Assembly (NCBI GenBank): GCA_963740215.1
Contig: CAVUDJ010000019.1
Coordinates: forward strand, 1,178,001 to 1,242,000
Length of the DNA: 64,000 nucleotides
From: CAVVAL01 sp963740215
GTDB taxonomy: Bacteria; Actinomycetota; Actinomycetes; Mycobacteriales; Cryptosporangiaceae
Direction: 5' to 3'
Made by a program: the position numbers and the translations under genes. The notes below the pieces were generated by a model. The model was not told the DNA's origin and searched no databases. It saw nothing but the letters and a program-made list of their open reading frames with translations. Positions 58,483 to 64,000 of the stretch are shown one piece after another; positions within the stretch are counted from its first letter, which is position 1, and each line of letters begins with the position of its first letter.

Positions 58483-60582
58483 TCAGGCGAGAGTTGAGGA
58501 GGTGAGGACGAGTCGGGCGTCGAGGCAGAGCGCGCCGTCGGGACTCGCGGCCACCGGATTGCACTCGATCTCGGCGATCTCCGGGTGTGCGGCGGCGACG
58601 TCCGAGAGGCGGGCTACCAGGTCGGCAACCGCGTCGAGGTCGACGGGGCGGCGGCCGCGGAAGCCGGTGAGGAGCGGCGCACCGCGTAGCGCGCAGAGCA
58701 GGGCGCGAGCCGCCGCGCGGTCGACGGGACCGAGCGCGCACCGCGTGTCGCGGAGCATCTCGGTGTAGACGCCGCCGAGTCCGACGAGGACGACCGGTCC
58801 GAACCGTTGGTCGCGCCGCACGCCGACGATCAGCTCGACCGCCTCACCCAGGTCGGCCATCTCCTCGACCGAGCAGGACGGTGGAGCGAGCCGCCGCCGC
58901 ACGTCGTGCCACGCCACCTCCAGCTGGTCACGGTCGCCGATGCCGAGGACCACGCCGCCGCGGTCGGACTTGTGCTCGTCGCCGAGCGCCTTGAGCACGA
59001 GCGGGTACCGCAGCTGCGACGCGGCGTAGCGAAGCTCGCCCAGCGTGCGGACCTCGGCCGCGGGAACGAACCGGAGGCCGGCGCCGGAGAGCAGCCGGCG
59101 GGCCGGCCAGTACCCGGTCTCGGCGATCGGCGCGGCGGATGGCGGCAGCTCAGGCACGCAGCCCGGCGGCTGCTCGGCGCGGCGGGCGAGCCGGCTAAGC
59201 GCCCACACGGCGTCCTCGACGCTGCGGTAGACCGGGACACCACCGTCGCGCAGCGCGTCGGCGGCGGGCGCCCGCCAGTTCATTGTCTGCGCGACGAACG
59301 TCGCCTGCCGCTCCTGGACGAGTGCCGCGACGTCGCGGGCGGCCTGTAGCTCACCGGCCCCGAGCTCGGCGCTGTACTCGGCGTACCCGCCGAAGTAGCC
59401 GGTCATGAGCGTGGCGTCGACCTCATTGGCCGCGGTCAGGCACGCCACCACCCGGCTGAAGCAGGCGATGTCCTGTTCACCGCCGCCCGCGACGTCCACA
59501 GGGTTGCCGGAAGCGGCCGTCGCGGGCAGTTCAGCGCTCACGGCAACGGCGAGATCCGGCCCGAACTCGGGCACGCGCATCCCCGCGGCTTCGAGGCAGT
59601 CGCTCGCGACGGACGCCTGCCCGCCGCCGTCGGCGAAGACCGCGACCCGCCGGCCGCGCGGCGGTCGGGACCGCAGCAGCGCCTGGAGCAGGTGCGCCAG
59701 CTGCGTGGGGGTCGAGACAAGCTCGACGCCGGCCGCGGCGCACGCGGCATCGACCACGACCCCCGGAGTCACCAGCGCGCCAGTGTGTGAGAGCGCGCCC
59801 CGCGCCGCGGCCGAGCCCCGACCCACGGCCAGCAGTACCACCGGCTTGCCTGCGGCGTAGGACCGCAAGGCGGCTCTCGCGAAGCGCCGACCGTCGCGGA
59901 AGTCCTCGCAGTAGAGCGCGATCGCGGCCGTGCCGTCGTGGTCCACGCACGCGTCGATGAGGTCGGCGACGTCGAGATCGGCCTGGTTCCCCAGGCTGGC
60001 GAACCGCGAGAGGCCCAGCCCGTGGTCGGTGACGAGCGCAGCAAGTTCGATGGCCAGGTTACCGCTCTGCGAGAGCAGCGCGATCGAGCCGGCCGGAAAG
60101 TCGTTCGAGGTCAGCTCCAGCCCGGAGGTGTGGTCGAGCACGCCGAGGCAGTTCGGGCCGAGCAGCGCGGCGCCCGCCGCACGCACCCGGGCGGCTAGCG
60201 CGGCCTCACGCCGCTTCCCGTCGTCTCCGGACTCGCCGAGCCCGGCGCTGATCCCGACGATCGCGCGGGCGCCCACCTCCAGCGCCTCGTCGACGGCGGC
60301 TTCGAACCCCGCCGCGGGGACGGCGACGACCACCAGGTCGACGGGTTCGCCGACCGCACGCAGGCTCGGTACCGCCCGCCGGCCGAGCACCGTGGCCCGG
60401 GAGCGGTTGACCAGGTGGACCGGCCGGTCGCCGCGCAGCGCCCGCACGGCGATCCAGTTGCCGTACTTGCTCGGGTCGTCGCTCGCGCCGACCACGGCCA
60501 CCGAGCGCGGTGCGAACAGTGCGGTGAGGTCACGGGTGGCCGGCGGCTCGGCAGCCGTCGCGAGCAGGATCTCGGATGTCAT
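58483..60582 (-). CDS. Acyl-CoA synthetase (NDP-forming), alpha-beta fusion
   Basis: A 699-residue acetate-CoA ligase (ADP-forming) family protein. The N-terminal CoA-binding domain is APRSVAVVGASDDPSKYGNW; the succinyl-CoA synthetase-like flavodoxin domains contain GPNCLGVLDHTSG, ALLSQSGNLAIELAALVTDH and the phosphohistidine-type loop in GALSHTGAL; the C-terminal ATP-grasp part has YPLVLKALGDEHKSDRGGVV and IAEIECNPVA. It interconverts acyl-CoA, ADP and phosphate with acid and ATP. ATG 60582 overlaps the SDR stop; the gap to the dehydrogenase is 23 bp. Confidence 0.92.
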   Translation of the reverse strand: MTSEILLATAAEPPATRDLTALFAPRSVAVVGASDDPSKYGNWIAVRALRGDRPVHLVNRSRATVLGRRAVPSLRAVGEPVDLVVVAVPAAGFEAAVDEALEVGARAIVGISAGLGESGDDGKRREAALAARVRAAGAALLGPNCLGVLDHTSGLELTSNDFPAGSIALLSQSGNLAIELAALVTDHGLGLSRFASLGNQADLDVADLIDACVDHDGTAAIALYCEDFRDGRRFARAALRSYAAGKPVVLLAVGRGSAAARGALSHTGALVTPGVVVDAACAAAGVELVSTPTQLAHLLQALLRSRPPRGRRVAVFADGGGQASVASDCLEAAGMRVPEFGPDLAVAVSAELPATAASGNPVDVAGGGEQDIACFSRVVACLTAANEVDATLMTGYFGGYAEYSAELGAGELQAARDVAALVQERQATFVAQTMNWRAPAADALRDGGVPVYRSVEDAVWALSRLARRAEQPPGCVPELPPSAAPIAETGYWPARRLLSGAGLRFVPAAEVRTLGELRYAASQLRYPLVLKALGDEHKSDRGGVVLGIGDRDQLEVAWHDVRRRLAPPSCSVEEMADLGEAVELIVGVRRDQRFGPVVLVGLGGVYTEMLRDTRCALGPVDRAAARALLCALRGAPLLTGFRGRRPVDLDAVADLVARLSDVAAAHPEIAEIECNPVAASPDGALCLDARLVLTSSTLA

Positions 60583-61379
60583 CGGTGCTCCGGAGCGGGT
60601 GCGGGATGGCCGGTGCCCCACGCGTCGACACCGCCGTCGACGACGAGCGTGGTACCGGTGATGTAGGCGCTGGCCGGCGTGGCAAGGAACGCGACCAGTT
60701 CGGCGATATCTTCGGGAGTGCCGAGGCGACCGAGCGGAACGGCGCGGGTCCACTCGGCGATCGCCGCCTGCGGGTACTGCGCGCGCAGGCCCTCGGTGAG
60801 GATGGCGCCGGGGGCCACGGCCACGCTGCGGACGCCGTACCGGCTCCATTCGAGCGCGAGCCCGGCGGCGAGGTTCTCCACGGCGGCTCGGGCCGCGGTG
60901 GCGTGCACCATGCCCGGGATGCCGCGGCGCGGCGAGAAGGCGACGAAGACGAGCAGGCCCGACCGGTTCGGGATCATCGAGCGGGTGGCTATCTCGCGGG
61001 TGACGTTCCACGTGGCCTCGACGGACACGCGATGCACGGCGCGCCAGCCGTTCACCGAGATCTCCTCGGCGGGCGCCATGAACTGCCCGCCCGCGCCGTT
61101 GACCAGCACGTCGACCCGGCCGTACGCGGCCAGCACGTCATCCACGAGCCGGGTCACCTGGTCCGGTTCGCGGACGTCGCAGCGGACCGCGATGCACTCG
61201 CGGCCCAGCTCGGCGACGCGCTTGGACACCTCCTCCAGCGGCTCCGGACGCCGGCCGCAGATGGCGACGTCCGCCCCGGCTTCGGCGCAGGCCAGCGCGG
61301 TGGCCCGCCCGATCCCGGTGCCGCCGCCGGTCACCAGCACGACCTGGCTGGCAAGTGCGTCCCCACGCAGCACTGTCAC
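60579..61379 (-). CDS. SDR family oxidoreductase (2,4-dienoyl-CoA reductase-like)
   Basis: A 266-residue SDR: VVLVTGGGTGIGRATALACA, AICGRRPEPLEEVSKRVAEL (NADPH-type Arg), VNGAGGQFMAPAEEISVNGW and VAPGAILTEGLRAQYP. NGAGGQF in place of NNAG and the absence of the usual Tyr-x-x-x-Lys (HATAARAAVENLAAGL is found there) match peroxisomal-type 2,4-dienoyl-CoA reductases, which fits the acyl-CoA operon. GGAGG lies 7 bp before GTG 61379, which overlaps the ABC gene stop. Confidence 0.85.
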   Translation of the reverse strand: MTVLRGDALASQVVLVTGGGTGIGRATALACAEAGADVAICGRRPEPLEEVSKRVAELGRECIAVRCDVREPDQVTRLVDDVLAAYGRVDVLVNGAGGQFMAPAEEISVNGWRAVHRVSVEATWNVTREIATRSMIPNRSGLLVFVAFSPRRGIPGMVHATAARAAVENLAAGLALEWSRYGVRSVAVAPGAILTEGLRAQYPQAAIAEWTRAVPLGRLGTPEDIAELVAFLATPASAYITGTTLVVDGGVDAWGTGHPAPAPEHR

Positions 61380-63202
61380 AACGGACCTCCAACGTGTGGC
61401 TCGTCCGCAAGCTGGAAGTTGGGCGTGTCCGCGATGAGCGCCCGGGTGTACAGGTGCTGCGGATCCCGGAACAGGTGCTCCACCGTGCCGTGCTCCACGA
61501 TCTGCCCGCGCTCCAGCACGGCCACGGAGTCGGCGATGTTGCGGACCAGCGCGATGTTGTGGGTGACGAAGACCAGCGTGAGCCCGGTCTCCTTCTGAAG
61601 GTGGTGGAGCAGCTCCACGATCGCGGACTGGACCGAGACGTCCAGCGCCGACGTCACTTCATCGCAGACGAGCACGTCAGGACGGACGGCGACAGCACGG
61701 GCGATCGCGACGCGCTGCCGCTCACCACCGCTGAGCTGGTCGGGATAGCGTCCGGCCAGGTCTGGTCGGAGCGCGGCCTGCTCCAGTGCCTCGGCGAGGG
61801 TTCGCTCCGGGTCGGCGATATGGCCGAGCAGCACCCCGGCGGGGCCGAGCACCAGGTCGCGGACGGTCTTGCGCGGGTTCAGCGACTCGTACGGGTTCTG
61901 GAACACGTACTGCACGCGCCGGCGCTGCTCGCGGGTGCGCTGGAAACTGCGGCGCGCCAGCGCCTCACCGCCGAGCCGTACCTCGCCGTCGTACTCCGGG
62001 TGCAGGCCCACGATGCTCCGGGCGAGTGTGGTCTTCCCGCTGCCGGACTCGCCGAGCAGCGCTACGCAGTGACCTCGCGGAAGGACCAGGTCGACGCTCT
62101 CCAGTACCCGCCGCCTCCCGTATCGGGCGGACAGGCCGCGTACCTCGAGCACGGACGGCGGCGGGTCGGCCAGCCCGCTGGCCGCCGCCGTGCGCGCGAT
62201 GAGCTGGAGCGGCTGCGCGCCGGCCTTGAAGCATCGAGCCACATGGTCGGGCCCGACCGGCTCGGCCGCGGGTACCTCGCGCCGGCAGTGGTCGTCGGCC
62301 AGCGGGCAGCGGGGCGCGAAGGCGCAGCCTGCCGGCCGGTGCAGCGGCGACGGCGCGTGACCGGGGATACCGAGCATCTGACGCTGCCCGTCGAGATCGG
62401 GCACCGCCATGAGCAGCCGCGCCGTGTACGGGTGGCGGGGCGAGCGGAGCACCGCGTCGGTGGGGCCGATCTCCACGATCCGGCCGGAGTACATGACCGC
62501 GATCCGGTCGGCGAGCTCCGCCACCACGGCCATGTCGTGGCTGATGTAGACCGCTGCGCAGCCGTAGTTCGCACACATCCGCCGGACGGTCTCCAGCACG
62601 TGCTTCTGGGTGGTCACGTCCAGCCCGGTGGTCGGCTCGTCGAGGACGATCAGACCGGGGTAGCCGATGAAGGCCATCGCGATCACGACCCGCTGCTGCT
62701 GCCCGCCGGAGAGCTGGTGCGGGTAGCGGGCCAGGAACTCGTCGTCCTCGGGCAACGCGACCTCGCGCAGCACCTCCCGGACGCGCGCATCGCCCGCCTG
62801 CTTCCCGCCGGGCAGGCACTCGCGCAACTGCGTGCCGATCCGCAGCGCCGGGTTGAGCGCGGACGCGGGCGACTGCGGGATGTAGGCGACCTTCCGGCCG
62901 CGGACGCGGCGCATCGCCGCCGGTTCATGCCGATCGATCTCGGTACCGCCCAGCACGATGCGACCGTCGACGAGGCGAGTACCCCGCTTGCAGTACTTCA
63001 GGAACGCCAGGCCGAGGGTTGTCTTGCCGGAGCCGGACTCCCCCACCAGTCCGACGATCTCGCCCTTGCCCACCTCCAGGTCGATCTGTTCGACCACCGC
63101 GGCACCGGACGGCACGCCGACAACGCGCAGGTCCTTGACGACGAGCGCGGGCCCGGTCGTGGCTGCCTCCACCGGCACCCCTCTCGTCGTGGCGGTGCTC
63201 AT
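61376..63202 (-). CDS. Oligopeptide-type ABC transporter ATP-binding protein, DppD-DppF fusion
   Basis: A 608-residue protein with two ATPase domains in tandem, as in fused Dpp/Opp/Gsi transporters. Domain 1: GLVGESGSGKTTLG, IPQSPASALNP, LSGGQQQR, LIVLDEPTTGLD, plus the Cys-rich loop FAPRCPLADDHCRREVPAAE that binds an iron-sulfur cluster in homologues. Domain 2: LLGESGSGKTTLARSIVGLH, VFQNPYESLNPRKTV, LSGGERQR, VLVCDEVTSALD. ATG 63202 has GGGGAG and overlaps the permease stop. Confidence 0.93.
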   Translation of the reverse strand: MSTATTRGVPVEAATTGPALVVKDLRVVGVPSGAAVVEQIDLEVGKGEIVGLVGESGSGKTTLGLAFLKYCKRGTRLVDGRIVLGGTEIDRHEPAAMRRVRGRKVAYIPQSPASALNPALRIGTQLRECLPGGKQAGDARVREVLREVALPEDDEFLARYPHQLSGGQQQRVVIAMAFIGYPGLIVLDEPTTGLDVTTQKHVLETVRRMCANYGCAAVYISHDMAVVAELADRIAVMYSGRIVEIGPTDAVLRSPRHPYTARLLMAVPDLDGQRQMLGIPGHAPSPLHRPAGCAFAPRCPLADDHCRREVPAAEPVGPDHVARCFKAGAQPLQLIARTAAASGLADPPPSVLEVRGLSARYGRRRVLESVDLVLPRGHCVALLGESGSGKTTLARSIVGLHPEYDGEVRLGGEALARRSFQRTREQRRRVQYVFQNPYESLNPRKTVRDLVLGPAGVLLGHIADPERTLAEALEQAALRPDLAGRYPDQLSGGERQRVAIARAVAVRPDVLVCDEVTSALDVSVQSAIVELLHHLQKETGLTLVFVTHNIALVRNIADSVAVLERGQIVEHGTVEHLFRDPQHLYTRALIADTPNFQLADEPHVGGPL

Positions 63203-64000
63203 CGCTCGACTCCCCGGTCGATGCCGATAGAGGCGCGGGCCAGTCCGTCGGTGACGAGGTTCGTGCCGATCGTGAGGACCGCGATCGCGGTGACGGGCAG
63301 CACCACCGCCCATGGCTGGACGGTGAGGGCGATGCGGTTCTCGTTGATCATCAGTCCCCAGTCGGCGGTGGGCGGCTGCAGTCCGAGCCCGAGGAAGCTG
63401 AGCGCGGCGATCAGGCCGATGGAGTACGTCAGCCGCAGGCCGAACTCCACCATCAGGGCACTGGTGACGTTGGGCAGGATCTCCCCCACCATGATCTTCC
63501 GGCGCCGGACGCCGATCGCCTCCGCGGCCTTGACGAAGTCGCGCTCCACCACGACGAGCGTCGCGCTCCGGATGACGCGTGCCACCCGCGGCGCGTGGCT
63601 GCCGCCCACGACCGCCACGAGCAGCCACAGCTTCGGGCCGATGATCGAGAGGAAGAGCAGCGCGACGACCACCTGCGGGAACGCCAGCACGACGTCATTG
63701 GTCCGCATCAGGGCCTCGTCACGCCAGCCGCCCCGATAGCCGGCCACGATGCCGACGACGGCCCCGGCGCCGACGCCGAGCAGTGTCGCGAGGACCGAGA
63801 GACCGAGCAGGATACGGCCGCCGAAGAGGAAGCGGCTGAGTACGTCGCGGCCGAGGTTGTCGGTGCCGAACGGCGCGTCGGCGGCCGGGGGCGAGAACGG
63901 TGCGCCGACGAAGTCGGTGGGCGCGTGCGCGGCGAGGTACGGGCCGAGCAGCGCGGTCAGGACCACGATCGCGGTCAGCGCGAGCCCGACCTGGGTGCGG
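63199..64000 (-). CDS. Oligopeptide-type ABC transporter permease (DppC-like), 5' end outside window
   Basis: The visible 266 residues are a DppC/OppC-type permease: first membrane helix (VGLALTAIVVLTALLGPYLA) open to the right edge, then PFGTDNLGRDVLSRFLFGGR (family signature), several helices and the EAA loop EAIGVRRRKIMVGEILPNVT. The start codon lies beyond 64000. Further transporter genes (DppB, binding protein) are expected upstream. It is coupled to the fused ATPase and, through it, to the acyl-CoA operon. Confidence 0.92.
   Translation of the reverse strand, partial: RTQVGLALTAIVVLTALLGPYLAAHAPTDFVGAPFSPPAADAPFGTDNLGRDVLSRFLFGGRILLGLSVLATLLGVGAGAVVGIVAGYRGGWRDEALMRTNDVVLAFPQVVVALLFLSIIGPKLWLLVAVVGGSHAPRVARVIRSATLVVVERDFVKAAEAIGVRRRKIMVGEILPNVTSALMVEFGLRLTYSIGLIAALSFLGLGLQPPTADWGLMINENRIALTVQPWAVVLPVTAIAVLTIGTNLVTDGLARASIGIDRGVER

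Noticed and set aside
61355..63739. 794-codon open frame on the plus strand opposite the fused ABC ATPase
   Set aside because: The minus strand carries complete Walker and signature motifs in two ATPase domains; the plus frame has none.

Overview
The window is very GC-rich, densely packed and full of GTG starts, ATGA/GTGA stop-start overlaps and strong GGAGG ribosome sites. Ku with a lysine-rich tail, GAF-ANTAR proteins, an LLM-class oxidoreductase, SigE-type sigma factors and a CG0192/Mak-cap protein all point to a soil actinomycete; the gene set looks like Micromonosporaceae, but that is inference. I saw no rRNA, tRNA, CRISPR array, insertion sequence or phage module.

0-9.8 kb: the 3' end of ku and a coiled-coil partner, then a badly damaged stretch (alpha/beta hydrolase, divergent TetR, MOSC protein, TAT-exported FAD dehydrogenase) in which three of four genes are broken by several indels each although the shared operator is intact. 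LLM oxidoreductase, PNPOx-like, GNAT and carboxyethylornithine-synthase-like genes follow, the last two frameshifted. 9.8-19.7 kb: an operon joining a fatty-acid desaturase to two GAF-ANTAR regulators, a secreted HAF-repeat protein, an Ada/AlkA repair protein, and a polar amino-acid ABC transporter facing its probable XRE-cupin regulator. 19.8-36.1 kb: a carotenoid-type FAD oxidoreductase/desaturase/TetR operon behind tandem repeats and a hairpin, SDR, TolB-like propeller, hydrolase facing a large TPR protein across a palindromic operator, cyclase-family protein, and a thioesterase/transhydrogenase/VOC/GNAT operon.

36.1-49.1 kb is the most unusual part. A papain-fold protease with a six-repeat lectin-like propeller and a small partner are transcribed away from a four-gene, fully overlapping operon (subtilase, ECF-type sigma factor, unknown beta-rich protein, TPR-CHAT caspase-like protease). 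That operon converges through a perfect nested terminator on a second subtilase carrying a ~290-residue C-terminal region I do not recognise; a SigE-type sigma factor and its membrane partner follow. None of the four proteases has a recognisable signal peptide, so an intracellular protease cascade tied to transcription is the natural hypothesis.

49-64 kb: a second, intact copy of the GNAT gene, a ROK protein, a secreted Ntn-hydrolase acylase, secreted propellers, a zinc-free ADH-type reductase, a membrane-tethered CBM2-like protein, and a tightly coupled acyl-CoA catabolic operon (enoyl-CoA hydratase, acyl-CoA dehydrogenase, ADP-forming acyl-CoA synthetase, SDR) co-transcribed with a fused oligopeptide-type ABC ATPase and its permease, which runs off the right edge.

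Two window-wide patterns matter. First, at least nine conserved genes carry frameshifts, one proven by comparison with its 95% identical paralogue; this could be real decay or uncorrected assembly indels. Second, a 70-75 bp intergenic element with fixed geometry, a conserved core and a covarying outer stem occurs three times, each 25-50 bp behind the 3' end of a minus-strand gene.
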